This document shows, one piece after another, positions 1-7,913 of a stretch of DNA of 9,940 nucleotides. The notes beneath the pieces were generated by a model. The model was not told the origin of the DNA and did not search any database. It saw only the letters and a list, made by a program, of their open reading frames with translations. Made by a program: the position numbers and the translations under genes. Each line of letters starts with the position of its first letter. Position 1 is the first letter of the stretch. Origin of the DNA: Pseudomonadota bacterium (GTDB taxonomy: Bacteria; Pseudomonadota; Alphaproteobacteria; Acetobacterales; Acetobacteraceae); assembly GCA_021828605.1 (NCBI GenBank), contig JAJZEG010000271.1, positions 1 to 9,940 on the forward strand, written 5' to 3'.

Positions 1-487
1 CGGGGCGGAGGGTATGAGCGATGCGGTCAAGCATGGCGTTGGCGAGTTGCACCGCGTCCTCGGCGAAGAAGCCATGGGCGATGTCGAGATATTCATTGAT
101 CACCACGCGGGCGGGCGGGCCATCGCTCATGCGCAATTCGGCGGCGGCGGCGCGCAGCAAGGCGCGTAGCACCGGATCGAGCCGGGGCATCGGCCAGGAC
201 TCAGGCAGGTTGGCTGCGATCAGCGGGTCGATCTGATCCTGTTCGGCGATGGTGCGGCGGACGATGCTGGCAAATAGAGCCGCGTTGGCGTCCGGGCTGA
301 GACCCTCTTCGATGCGGGTGGCGATGGTGCTGGCTTGGGTGCTGGCAGGCGGGTGCGGCGGCTTGATCAGGCGGTGGCGAATAAATTGGTCGATCACGGT
401 TTCGGCGGATTCGTTGATTTGTTCGCTTTGATACAAGGCTTGTACGGCGGCGACGCGGGCCAGGGTGCGCGGGCGGGCGGTGACCAT
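1..487 (-). CDS. nusB: NusB transcription antitermination factor (3' end cut by window edge)
   Basis: NusB binds boxA RNA with NusE (ribosomal protein S10) and supports processive antitermination on rRNA operons. I translated this frame by hand from the ATG at 487-485; it stays open to base 1, so 162 codons are visible and only the last few residues are missing. Seen in the sequence: the N-terminal helix with ARVAAVQALYQ (residues 10-20) and the C-terminal family signature ARVVINEYLDIAHGFF (126-141), followed by a helix ending in LDRIAHTLRP. Residues about 40-58 form a proline/serine/threonine-rich loop that looks longer than in many homologues. It starts 2 nt after the ribH stop; a GGAG lies about 10 nt upstream, inside the end of ribH, so it is probably translationally linked to ribH. 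ribH-nusB adjacency is widespread in bacteria. Identification is firm; only the 3' end is unknown. Confidence 0.93.
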   Translation of the reverse strand, partial: MVTARPRTLARVAAVQALYQSEQINESAETVIDQFIRHRLIKPPHPPASTQASTIATRIEEGLSPDANAALFASIVRRTIAEQDQIDPLIAANLPESWPMPRLDPVLRALLRAAAAELRMSDGPPARVVINEYLDIAHGFFAEDAVQLANAMLDRIAHTLRP

Positions 488-489
488 GG

Positions 490-972
490 TTAGGCGGCTC
501 CCAGATCACGCGCGATGGCGATTTGGCGCAGGCAGGCAATGGCGGCTTCGGCCCCTTTATTGGGGCCGGTTTCCGCACTGCGCGCTTCGGCTTGGGTCAG
601 GGTTTCGACGGTGAGCAACGCGGTGCCCAGCGCAATGCCATATTGCAGGCTGACCTGGATCAGGCCGGTCATCGCGCTCGAGCAGATATAGTCATAATGG
701 TCGGTCTCGCCCCGCACCACGCAGCCGAGGGCGATGTAGCCGTCGAAACGCTGGGTGCCGCGTAACGCGATGCGCAGGGCCTGGGGCAGTTCAAAGGCGC
801 CCGCGACATCAATCGATTGATGGGTCGCCCCCGCTTGCGCGAGGAGCGACAAGGCTGACTGGGTCATGCCATCGACGATGGCGCGGTAATAGGGCGCGCG
901 GATCAGCAGGATATGGGGCGCTGCGCCGGAGAGATGCGGGAGTGCGCCCAGAATGGCGTCGGCGGTGCTCAT
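490..972 (-). CDS. ribH: 6,7-dimethyl-8-ribityllumazine synthase
   Basis: RibH condenses 5-amino-6-ribitylamino-uracil with 3,4-dihydroxy-2-butanone 4-phosphate to give lumazine, the penultimate step of riboflavin synthesis, usually as a pentamer or 60-mer cage in the cytoplasm. The 160-residue length is normal. Visible motifs are the substrate-binding VAGAFELP (57-63), GCVVRGETDHYDYI (83-96) with the proton-transfer histidine at 92, and GPNKGAEAA near 137-144. The ATG at 972-970 overlaps the TGA of ribB(A) as ATGA, which implies translational coupling, and nusB follows after 2 nt. Its two substrates come from RibD (with a phosphatase) and RibB(A), encoded just upstream in the same transcript. 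The first 15 or so residues are variable in the family and say nothing extra. Identification is secure. Confidence 0.96.
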   Translation of the reverse strand: MSTADAILGALPHLSGAAPHILLIRAPYYRAIVDGMTQSALSLLAQAGATHQSIDVAGAFELPQALRIALRGTQRFDGYIALGCVVRGETDHYDYICSSAMTGLIQVSLQYGIALGTALLTVETLTQAEARSAETGPNKGAEAAIACLRQIAIARDLGAA

Positions 973-2093
973 CGGGTGGGTTCGCTAATGGCGCGTTGTT
1001 CGGTGATGTTGAGCCCATAGCCTTCGAGGCCGATCACCGGGCGTTGATGGTTGGTGAGCAGGATCATGTCATGAACGCCGAGATCGGTGAGGATTTGCGC
1101 GCCAATGCCGTAATCGCGCAGCACCGGATCGGGCTTGGCGCCGCTGGTGATTTGGCGCAGGCGCAGCGAAATCGCGTCGGCACGGGCTTCGCGGATCAGC
1201 ACCACCACGCCGCGACCGGCCTCGGCGATTTGGGCCATCGCGCGGCGCAAATCGCGGACATGGGTGCCGCCTAGAATATCATCAATGGTGCTGATCGCGT
1301 GCATGCGCACCAGAACCGGGCCCTCGGTGGTGAGGTCGCCTTGGACCAAAGCCAGATGCTCGACCTGATCGATGGTGTTGGTGAAGCTGAGCGTGCGCCA
1401 GGACTGGCCGGTGCCATCGGTGACCGGGCCTTCGCTGGTGCGGCGGATCAGTTTTTCGGTGGTGCGGCGATGGGCGATCAGATCGGCGATGGTGCCGAGT
1501 TTGAGGTTATGATATTGCGCGAACGAAACGAGATCAGGCAGGCGCGCCATGGTGCCGTCATCATTCATGATTTCGCAAATCACCCCCGCCGGGGTGAGAC
1601 CGGCGAGGCGCGCGATATCGACGGCGGCTTCGGTATGGCCGGTGCGGACCAGGGTGCCGCCATCGCGCGCCATCAGCGGGAAAATATGACCCGGCGTGAC
1701 GATGTCATCGGCGGTGGAATCGGGGTTGATCGCGACCGCGATGGTGCGCGCGCGGTCGGCGGCGGAAATGCCGGTGGTCACGCCCTCGCGGGCTTCGATG
1801 GAGACGGTGAAAGCGGTTTCGTGGCGCGAGCCGTTGGATTGCGCCATCATTTTCAGACCCAAGGCGGCGCAGCGGGTGCGGGTGAGGGCGAGGCAAATCA
1901 GGCCGCGCGCGTGGCGGGCCATGAAATTGACCGCATCGGGGGTGGCGAATTGCGCGGGGATCACCAGGTCGCCCTCGTTTTCGCGGTCTTCGTCATCGAC
2001 CAGGATGAACATGCGCCCGGCGCGGGCTTCCTCGATAATGTCGGCGGCGGAGGAGAGATAGGTTTGCAGCGAAGCGGTGCGGAGTTGATCCAT
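969..2093 (-). CDS. ribB: 3,4-dihydroxy-2-butanone 4-phosphate synthase fused to a degenerate GTP cyclohydrolase II domain
   Basis: The N-terminal half (about residues 8-210) converts ribulose 5-phosphate to 3,4-dihydroxy-2-butanone 4-phosphate plus formate. It carries the acidic metal-binding DDEDRENEGD (33-42), RTGHTEAAVD (150-159) and PAGVICEI. The C-terminal half (about 215-374) aligns with RibA-type GTP cyclohydrolase II, ending in LTNHQRPVIGLEGYGL, but the zinc-binding cysteine triad is absent: no cysteine occurs after residue 173. The RQEGRGIGL-type catalytic stretch is also replaced, by IREARADAISLRL. GTP cyclohydrolase activity is therefore unlikely, as in the divergent RibBA forms sometimes called RibBX. 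I chose the ATG at 2093-2091 (374 aa), which shares a base with the ribE stop (TGATG). A GTG one codon upstream (2096) is an equal alternative; an AGGA lies 6-9 nt before them. It overlaps ribH by 4 nt. Confidence 0.94.
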   Translation of the reverse strand: MDQLRTASLQTYLSSAADIIEEARAGRMFILVDDEDRENEGDLVIPAQFATPDAVNFMARHARGLICLALTRTRCAALGLKMMAQSNGSRHETAFTVSIEAREGVTTGISAADRARTIAVAINPDSTADDIVTPGHIFPLMARDGGTLVRTGHTEAAVDIARLAGLTPAGVICEIMNDDGTMARLPDLVSFAQYHNLKLGTIADLIAHRRTTEKLIRRTSEGPVTDGTGQSWRTLSFTNTIDQVEHLALVQGDLTTEGPVLVRMHAISTIDDILGGTHVRDLRRAMAQIAEAGRGVVVLIREARADAISLRLRQITSGAKPDPVLRDYGIGAQILTDLGVHDMILLTNHQRPVIGLEGYGLNITEQRAISEPTR

Positions 2094-2719
2094 CACGGTT
2101 GGTCCTGTCGATAAGAGGCGAGGCGCGCGACATAGCGGGCCAGCATGTCGATTTCCAGATTGACCGCATCGCCTGGGGTCAGCGTGGCGAAATTGGTCAT
2201 TTGGGTGGTGTGGGGGATGATGTTGACGCCGAATTCGGCGCCGTCAACATCATTGACCGTCAGCGAGACGCCGTTCAGCGCGACACTGCCTTTGGCGGCG
2301 ATGAAACCGGCGAGATCAGCGGGGGCGCGAAACCGCCAGCGGGTTGAGCCGCCTTCCGGGGTGCAGGCGAGCACGCGGGCCAGACCATCGACATGGCCGG
2401 AGACGATATGGCCGCCCAGTTCATCGCCCATGCGCAAGGCGCGTTCGAGATTGACCGGGGTGCCGAGCTCCCAGTGGCTGAGCGTGGTTTTGGCGAGGGA
2501 TTCGGCGGAAACCTCGACCGCGAACCAATCAGGCCCGGCTTCGATCACGGTGAGGCAGCAGCCGGAGCAGCAAATCGAGGCGCCGAGATCGATTTTGTGC
2601 AAATCCGCCCAAACCGGGTTCGGGCCGGGCACCTCGATGATAAAACGGGAATCGCTAGTGCCGGTGGGCGCGGTTCGGCTGCGGACCCGCCCGATGGCGG
2701 TGATAATGCCGGTGAACAT
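2093..2719 (-). CDS. ribE: Riboflavin synthase, alpha subunit
   Basis: This enzyme dismutates two molecules of 6,7-dimethyl-8-ribityllumazine to riboflavin and 5-amino-6-ribitylamino-uracil, the final pathway step (called RibC in E. coli, RibE here). The 208 residues form the expected two lumazine-binding barrels. Barrel one starts with the invariant MFTGII and contains GCCLTV (53-58), SAESLAKTTL and NLERALRMGDELGGHIVSGHVDG (90-112). Barrel two has KGSVALNGVSLTVNDV (143-158), IPHTTQMTNF and NLEIDMLARYVARL near the end. A cysteine-rich ICCSGCC lies at 49-55, where many homologues have fewer cysteines. The ATG at 2719-2717 overlaps the ribD stop by one base (TAATG), with AGGAG 6 nt upstream. 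Its own TGA overlaps the ribB(A) start. Identification is secure. Confidence 0.96.
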   Translation of the reverse strand: MFTGIITAIGRVRSRTAPTGTSDSRFIIEVPGPNPVWADLHKIDLGASICCSGCCLTVIEAGPDWFAVEVSAESLAKTTLSHWELGTPVNLERALRMGDELGGHIVSGHVDGLARVLACTPEGGSTRWRFRAPADLAGFIAAKGSVALNGVSLTVNDVDGAEFGVNIIPHTTQMTNFATLTPGDAVNLEIDMLARYVARLASYRQDQP

Positions 2720-3819
2720 TAGGCACTCCTGGAATAATGGGCCAGCCGGTCGGGACCGAGTTGCTGGAGGCGATCCAAGGTGAAATGCGCGGCTTGGGTG
2801 ATTTTGTCGATGCCGAAACCCGCGATTGCTGGGATGCCGTCACCGCCGATCACCAACGGGGCGGTGAACCAGGCCAAGCGATCAATCAGATCGGCTTGCA
2901 GCAACGCCGCAGCCAGGGTGCTGCCGCCTTCGGCCAACAAGCGGGTTATGCCATGGGCGGCCAAGGCGCGCATGGCGTGCGGGAGTGAAACACCGGTGGC
3001 GCTGGCCGGGAGTTCGATCAGTTTCAGGCCGAGATCGGTGAAGGCGGCCAGGCGGGCCGGATCGGCGCCGTCGCGGTGCAGAATCCAGATCGGACTTTCG
3101 GCGGCGCTGACCAGCAAGCGGCTGGTGAGCGGGGTGCGCAAATGCGAATCGACGATGATCCGGGTGAGTTTGGTGGCGCGGTAGCCTTCCAGGCGGCAGG
3201 TGAGTTCGGGGTCATCGGCGAGGATGGTGCCGACGCCGACCATGATCGCGTCGTGATTGCCGCGCAGCGCATGGCCAGCCGCGCGCGCGGCGGGGCCGGT
3301 GATCCATTGGCTGGCCCCGGTGCGGGTGGCGATTTGGCCATCGAGCGAGGTTGCGAGTTTCAGGGTGATCAGCGGGCGCGCGCGGGTGATGACGCTGGTG
3401 AAGCCTGCATTGATCTGGGCGGCTTGCGCTTCGCACAGGCCGATCTCCACAGCAATGCCCGCGCGCTTGAGCATCGCGATGCCCGCCCCATTGACCCGGG
3501 GGTCAGGGTCGGGCTGGGCGATCACCACCCGGGCGATTTGGGCATCGATCAAGGCTTGGGCGCAAGGCGGGGTTTTGCCGTAATGCGCGCAGGGTTCGAG
3601 CGTGACATAGGCGGTGGCTCCGCGTGCCGCCGATCCAGCCATGGCGAGGGCTTGGGTTTCGGCATGCGGGCGCCCGCCAGGGCCGGTATAAGCGCGCGCG
3701 ATGGGTTGGGTGCTGGTCGCGATCACGCAGCCCACACTTGGATTGGGCGCGGTGTCACCCAGGCCGCGCTGGGCTAAAGCCAGGGCCGCGCGCATATGAT
3801 CGAGATCGGTATGGGGCAT
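2719..3819 (-). CDS. ribD: Bifunctional riboflavin biosynthesis deaminase/reductase RibD
   Basis: RibD deaminates the pyrimidine made from GTP by cyclohydrolase II and then reduces its ribosyl side chain with NADPH. The deaminase (about 1-146) shows the zinc ligands: PHAET with His52 and catalytic Glu54, then EPCAHYGKTPPC with Cys77 and Cys86. The reductase (about 148-366) has LKLATSLDG (153-161), the ASQWITG stretch, VGVGTILADDP (194-204), LLAEGGSTL and a C-terminal APLVIGGDG segment. I start at the ATG at 3819 (366 aa), because the frame extends upstream to 3939 only by overlapping nrdR with residues that do not look like RibD. The start lies 22 nt after the nrdR stop and has no strong Shine-Dalgarno; a second ATG at 3795 is possible. 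It is translationally coupled to ribE at its end. Confidence 0.95.
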   Translation of the reverse strand: MPHTDLDHMRAALALAQRGLGDTAPNPSVGCVIATSTQPIARAYTGPGGRPHAETQALAMAGSAARGATAYVTLEPCAHYGKTPPCAQALIDAQIARVVIAQPDPDPRVNGAGIAMLKRAGIAVEIGLCEAQAAQINAGFTSVITRARPLITLKLATSLDGQIATRTGASQWITGPAARAAGHALRGNHDAIMVGVGTILADDPELTCRLEGYRATKLTRIIVDSHLRTPLTSRLLVSAAESPIWILHRDGADPARLAAFTDLGLKLIELPASATGVSLPHAMRALAAHGITRLLAEGGSTLAAALLQADLIDRLAWFTAPLVIGGDGIPAIAGFGIDKITQAAHFTLDRLQQLGPDRLAHYSRSA

Positions 3820-3841
3820 CGGTCTGGTTACTTGGATTTGG

Positions 3842-4297
3842 TTATTTGGACGGGTCCATCGCGCCGAGAAACGTGCGGAAATCACCGGTTTCCTGGAAAT
3901 CGCGATAGACCGAGGCGAAACGGACATAGGCCACGGCATCGACCTCGCGCAGCGTATCCATCACCCGCTCGCCAATTTCCTTGGAGGCGATTTCGGCCTC
4001 GCCCGAGGCTTCGAGCTGGCGGACAATGCCATTGACGATGCGCTCGATCCGCTCATCATCGACCGGGCGCTTGCGCAGCGCGATACGCACCGAGCGGGCG
4101 AGCTTATCGCGGTCAAACGCGACGCGCCGTTGATCGGCCTTGACCACCACCAGATCGCGCAACTGCACCCGCTCGATGGTGGTGAAACGCTGGCTGCATT
4201 GCGGGCAGAAGCGCCGCCGCCGGATCGCACTGCCATCATCCGACGGGCGGCTGTCTTTGACCTGACTATCAGCCTCCCCACAAAACGGGCACCGCAT
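3842..4297 (-). CDS. nrdR: Transcriptional repressor NrdR
   Basis: NrdR is a zinc-ribbon/ATP-cone repressor of ribonucleotide reductase genes; it senses dATP/ATP and binds NrdR boxes. The 151-residue length is standard. The N-terminal zinc ribbon has CPFC (Cys3, Cys6) and CPQC (Cys31, Cys34), followed by the QRFTTIERV stretch typical of the family. The ATP-cone spans about 46-136, including [16 protein letters not shown] and [11 protein letters not shown]. The start is well supported: AGGAG followed by CGAAAAA directly precedes the ATG. It lies 41 nt after glyA and 22 nt before ribD. The glyA-nrdR-rib order is common in Alphaproteobacteria, so its location reflects operon history rather than direct control of riboflavin genes. 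I did not find a nrd gene in this window. Confidence 0.96.
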   Translation of the reverse strand: MRCPFCGEADSQVKDSRPSDDGSAIRRRRFCPQCSQRFTTIERVQLRDLVVVKADQRRVAFDRDKLARSVRIALRKRPVDDERIERIVNGIVRQLEASGEAEIASKEIGERVMDTLREVDAVAYVRFASVYRDFQETGDFRTFLGAMDPSK

Positions 4298-4338
4298 TTT
4301 TTCGCTCCTGTTGGCCCGGGCGAACCCTGGTGGCCCGA

Positions 4339-5637
4339 TTAACGATAAATCGGGAAGCGGGCGCAGAGTTCCTGGACCTTGGCGCCAATTTCCGCTTCGA
4401 CCGCGTCATTGCTGCCGTCATTGGAGGCCGACAAGCCATCCAGCACCGCGACGATATACTGGCCGATGATGCGAAACTCCTCGGTGCCAAAGCCACGGCT
4501 GGTTGCCGCCGGGGTGCCGAGGCGAATGCCCGAGGTGATCGCGGGTTTGGCTGGATCGAACGGGATGGCGTTTTTATTGGCGGTGATATGGGCGCGCTCG
4601 AGCGAGGCTTCGGCGGCTTTGCCGGTGACATTTTTCGGGCGCAAATCGACCAGCATCAAATGGCAGTCCGTGCCGCCAGTGACGATATCGACACCGCCTT
4701 CGACCAGGCTGGCGGCGAGGATTTTCGCGTTCTCGGCCAGAGCGCGCTGATAGGTGCGAAACTCAGGACGCAGGGCTTCACCGAAGGCAACGGCTTTGGC
4801 GGCGATGACATGCATCAGCGGCCCGCCTTGCAGGCCGGGGAACACGGCGGAGTTGAATTTTTTGCCCAACTCAGGATCGTTCGAGAGGATCATGCCGCCG
4901 CGCGGGCCGCGCAGGGTTTTATGGGTGGTGGTGGTGACCACATGGGCGTGCGGCAGCGGCGAGGGAGACAGGCCCGCCGCGACCAGCCCGGCGAAATGGG
5001 CCATATCGACCATGAAATAGGCGCCAACCTCATCGGCCAAAGCGCGGAAGCGGGCGAAATCGATGAAGCGCGGATAGGCTGAGCCGCCAGCGATGATCAG
5101 ACGCGGCTTGTGAGCGCGGGCGAGGGATTCCAGCTCGTCATAATCGATCAGGCCGGTATCGGCGCGCACGCCATATTGAACCGGCTTGAACCATTTGCCC
5201 GAGAGATTGGGCGCGGCACCATGGGTCAGATGACCGCCTGCGGCGAGCGACATGCCGAGAATCGTGTCACCGGCATTGAGGAGGGCCAGAAACACCGCCT
5301 GATTCGCTTGCGCGCCGGAATGGGGCTGCACATTGGCGTAGGCGCAGTCAAACAGTTGTTTGGCGCGGTCAATCGCGAGCTGTTCGGCGACATCCACCGC
5401 GCCGCAGCCGCCATAATAGCGCTTACCCGGATAGCCTTCGGCGTATTTGTTGGTCAGTACCGAGCCTTGGGCTTCCAGCACCGCGCGCGAGACGATGTTT
5501 TCCGAGGCGATCAGCTCGATCCCGTCCTGCTGGCGCACCAATTCGCGGTTGATCGCGGCGGCGAGTTCGGGATCGGTTTCGGCCAAGGGGGCCGTGAAAA
5601 AACGATCAAGGCTGGCGGCGGGACGGTGCTGGTTCAT
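4339..5637 (-). CDS. glyA: Serine hydroxymethyltransferase
   Basis: GlyA is a PLP enzyme that interconverts serine and glycine while loading 5,10-methylene-tetrahydrofolate, the main one-carbon source of the cell. The 432 residues match the family. Visible signatures are [11 protein letters not shown] (40-50), [15 protein letters not shown] (63-77), the PLP-stacking region QPHSGAQAN, and [16 protein letters not shown] with the Schiff-base lysine at 240. The C-terminal region has [14 protein letters not shown]. The frame is open to a TTG at 5640, but I start at the ATG at 5637 because GGAG sits 6 nt upstream of it. It begins 15 nt after the rpiB stop, so the two are almost certainly cotranscribed. 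It has no unusual residues. Confidence 0.97.
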   Translation of the reverse strand: MNQHRPAASLDRFFTAPLAETDPELAAAINRELVRQQDGIELIASENIVSRAVLEAQGSVLTNKYAEGYPGKRYYGGCGAVDVAEQLAIDRAKQLFDCAYANVQPHSGAQANQAVFLALLNAGDTILGMSLAAGGHLTHGAAPNLSGKWFKPVQYGVRADTGLIDYDELESLARAHKPRLIIAGGSAYPRFIDFARFRALADEVGAYFMVDMAHFAGLVAAGLSPSPLPHAHVVTTTTHKTLRGPRGGMILSNDPELGKKFNSAVFPGLQGGPLMHVIAAKAVAFGEALRPEFRTYQRALAENAKILAASLVEGGVDIVTGGTDCHLMLVDLRPKNVTGKAAEASLERAHITANKNAIPFDPAKPAITSGIRLGTPAATSRGFGTEEFRIIGQYIVAVLDGLSASNDGSNDAVEAEIGAKVQELCARFPIYR

Positions 5638-5652
5638 CAAAGGCTCCGAAAA

Positions 5653-6105
5653 TCAGGGCGTCAGGTTGAGTTTGGCGAGGCGCTTATCATGGCGCCCGCC
5701 TTCATAGGCGGTATTGAGGAAAATGGTTAGACAGTCGAGGGCGACTTGCTCGCCGGTCAGGCGCGCGCCGAGGGCGAGGACATTGGCGTTGTTATGCTGG
5801 CGGGCGAGCCTGGCTTCGGTGGTGTCGCGCGCTTGGGCGCAGCGAATGGTCGGGTGGCGGTTGGCGGCGAGCGCCATGCCAATGCCGGTGCCACAGACCA
5901 GCAAGCCGAGGGCGGCATGGCCTGCTTCGATTTCGCGGCAGGCTTTATGCGCGAAATCGGGGTAATCGCAACTGGTGCTCGAATGGGTGCCGCAATCGAT
6001 CACCGTCCAGCCTGCATCACGCGCGGCTTGGGCGAGTTGATCCTTGAGCAAATAGCCAGCGTGATCGGCGCCGACGACGAGGGTGCGTTGGATGTCCATG
6101 ATCAT
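5653..6105 (-). CDS. rpiB: Ribose 5-phosphate isomerase B
   Basis: RpiB interconverts ribulose 5-phosphate and ribose 5-phosphate in the pentose phosphate pathway. The 150-residue protein shows the RpiB/LacAB fold markers: VGADHAG (11-17) with the phosphate-handling Asp and His, CDYPDFA (46-52), LVCGTGIGMALAANR (69-83) with the presumed catalytic Cys71, HNNANVLALGAR (104-115) and EGGRH (135-139). It is the first gene of the long minus-strand operon, and its product or substrate ribulose 5-phosphate is the direct substrate of RibB(A) downstream. The start is either the ATG at 6105 or the one two codons later at 6099; neither has a clear Shine-Dalgarno, so initiation may be weak or the leader short. 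A candidate promoter lies about 55 nt upstream. Some RpiB-family members act on other sugar phosphates (for example allose), which cannot be excluded. Confidence 0.94.
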   Translation of the reverse strand: MIMDIQRTLVVGADHAGYLLKDQLAQAARDAGWTVIDCGTHSSTSCDYPDFAHKACREIEAGHAALGLLVCGTGIGMALAANRHPTIRCAQARDTTEARLARQHNNANVLALGARLTGEQVALDCLTIFLNTAYEGGRHDKRLAKLNLTP

Positions 6106-6142
6106 GCTTTAGCACGCAAGGCTGCCGGGGTGAAACCATGGA

Positions 6143-6172
6143 TTGGCAAGGCTGGGGCTTGCGGCCTATTAT
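6143..6172 (+). promoter_or_regulatory. Candidate hemB promoter (-35 TTGGCA, -10 TATTAT)
   Basis: TTGGCA at 6143-6148 and TATTAT at 6167-6172 are separated by 18 nt, a plausible housekeeping promoter. It would start transcription near 6179 and leave a 5' leader of about 35 nt before hemB. A GGGAG Shine-Dalgarno at 6204-6208 lies 5 nt before the hemB ATG. The assignment is by eye only. Confidence 0.45.
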
Positions 6173-6173
6173 A
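6168..6173 (-). promoter_or_regulatory. Candidate -10 element for the rpiB-to-nusB operon
   Basis: Read on the minus strand these bases are TATAAT, an exact match to the sigma-70-type -10 consensus, 62 nt upstream of the rpiB ATG. The upstream hexamer at 16-18 nt spacing (about 6190-6197) is only a poor match to TTGACA. Transcription would begin near 6161, giving a leader of about 55 nt. This is the only stretch upstream of rpiB that resembles a promoter, and the region is otherwise G+C rich. It overlaps the candidate -10 of hemB on the other strand. Confidence 0.45.
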
Positions 6174-6213
6174 TTGGTAATAAAGCCGGAACAGCTTAAC
6201 AGCGGGAGCCTTC

Positions 6214-7209
<996 letters not shown>

Positions 7210-7220
7210 GGGTTGGCGAT

Positions 7221-7493
7221 TTAGCTCAGTGCGTGATGCACCGAGCGCGCACCGCGGAGCAGGCCTTCGGTGCTCAGATCTTCGTCGAGGTCGGGCCAAT
7301 GGATGCCGCCTCCGGCTCCGGCGGGTTGCCAATGATTCCGCTGTTCTGGTGTGGCGTTAAGCAGGCGCGGAAACCACGCCAGAGGTGCGGCGATGGTGCG
7401 GCCATCCATGAGGCCGACGATGAGTTCATCATCGGTTACGGCGACGGTGCGGACCCGGATATCCGGGGCATCAGTTTCGGCCAAAAAAACCAT
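7221..7493 (-). CDS. DUF2442 domain protein
   Basis: This 90-residue protein matches the DUF2442 pattern. It has a short N-terminal beta region, then DDELIVGLMDGRTIAAPLAWFPRL (21-44), ATPEQRNHWQ (47-56) and the signature GGIHWPDLDEDLSTEGLLRG (62-81). The molecular function is unestablished. Members are frequently encoded directly downstream of a DUF4160 protein, and the pair has a toxin-antitoxin-like arrangement; that role is inference. Here only the last part of a DUF4160 frame is present upstream and overlaps the start by 23 nt (see the pseudogene entry). The ATG at 7493 has GGAGAG about 5-7 nt upstream, so the gene is still well set up for translation. It converges on hemB with 11 nt between the stop codons and no clear terminator. 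Confidence 0.8.
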   Translation of the reverse strand: MVFLAETDAPDIRVRTVAVTDDELIVGLMDGRTIAAPLAWFPRLLNATPEQRNHWQPAGAGGGIHWPDLDEDLSTEGLLRGARSVHHALS

Positions 7494-7581
7494 GCCAACT
7501 CTCCAAAAACATCTGCCGGTGTTCGCGGGTCATCCGTAAAATGACGCCGAGTTCTCTGGGTGAGAACCCGGCGCTTGATGC
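7471..7581 (-). pseudogene. C-terminal remnant of a DUF4160 gene, partner of DUF2442
   Basis: In this frame the last 32 codons before the TGA at 7473-7471 read GFSPRELGVILRMTREHRQM followed by FLESWHGFFGRN. This closely resembles the C-terminal helical tail of DUF4160 proteins (a GF..EL..I..L...H...LLE.WH.FFG pattern). The expected N-terminal beta-sheet part (the PPHVHV-type region) is missing: the same frame upstream runs antiparallel-free into codons of the neighbouring GlsB-type gene and is low-complexity serine/proline, which looks like a shadow translation. No plausible start codon with a ribosome site precedes the conserved part. The frame overlaps the DUF2442 start, as intact DUF4160-DUF2442 pairs often do. 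I interpret it as a 5'-deleted gene; the upper boundary is approximate. Confidence 0.6.
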
Positions 7582-7603
7582 TGTCGGCGGAGCGAATAGA
7601 GGG

Positions 7604-7846
7604 CTAAGCGATGGCGTGATAGGCGACCAGCACCACCACCGCGCCGACGATGGCGACGAGGAGGCTGTAGAGGTTGAGGCCGGTGACGCCGGCACCGCCG
7701 AACAGGTGGAAGAGGAAGCCGCCGACGATGGCGCCGATGATGCCGAGCACGATATCGATAATGAAGCCTGAGCCGGTGCGATTGACGATTTTACTGGCGA
7801 TGAAGCCCGCGATCAGACCGAGAATGATCCAACTGATAAAGCCCAT
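7604..7846 (-). CDS. GlsB/YeaQ/YmgE family small membrane protein
   Basis: This 80-residue, highly hydrophobic protein belongs to the transglycosylase-associated / GlsB-YeaQ-YmgE family. Three membrane helices are visible at about 4-20, 28-50 and 57-78. The first contains the glycine-rich WIILGLIAGFIASKI, followed by a short polar loop NRTGSG and the second helix LGIIGAIVGGFLFHLFG (34-50), a family hallmark. Members sit in the inner membrane and are linked to general or envelope stress; no enzymatic activity is established, and the family name does not prove transglycosylase function. The start at 7846 has GAGG about 7 nt upstream. It lies 67 nt downstream of the CsbD-like gene on the same strand, a common stress-gene association, so the two are probably cotranscribed. 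Confidence 0.88.
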   Translation of the reverse strand: MGFISWIILGLIAGFIASKIVNRTGSGFIIDIVLGIIGAIVGGFLFHLFGGAGVTGLNLYSLLVAIVGAVVVLVAYHAIA

Positions 7847-7913
7847 AGTGTCACCTCATGATTATGATCGGTTCCGAACAGTGGCAGAGAGGTTCGGGTT
7901 TGGCAATGAGAGA

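Noticed and set aside
1299..2114. Long plus-strand frame (271 codons) opposite ribB(A)
   Set aside because: It is the antisense shadow of a high-G+C gene. Its product is glycine/aspartate/arginine-rich without family features, while the opposite strand encodes a clear enzyme.
3820..3841. FMN riboswitch before the riboflavin genes
   Set aside because: The gaps before ribD (22 nt) and rpiB (108 nt) are too short or lack the conserved FMN-element blocks.
3820..3939. N-terminal extension of RibD by 40 residues
   Set aside because: It would overlap nrdR by nearly 100 nt, and the residues do not resemble RibD. The ATG at 3819 fits the gap between the genes.
7873..7877. GGAAC on the minus strand upstream of the GlsB-type gene as an EcfG -35
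   Set aside because: No CGTT-like -10 lies 16-18 nt downstream, and transcription would start at or after the start codon.
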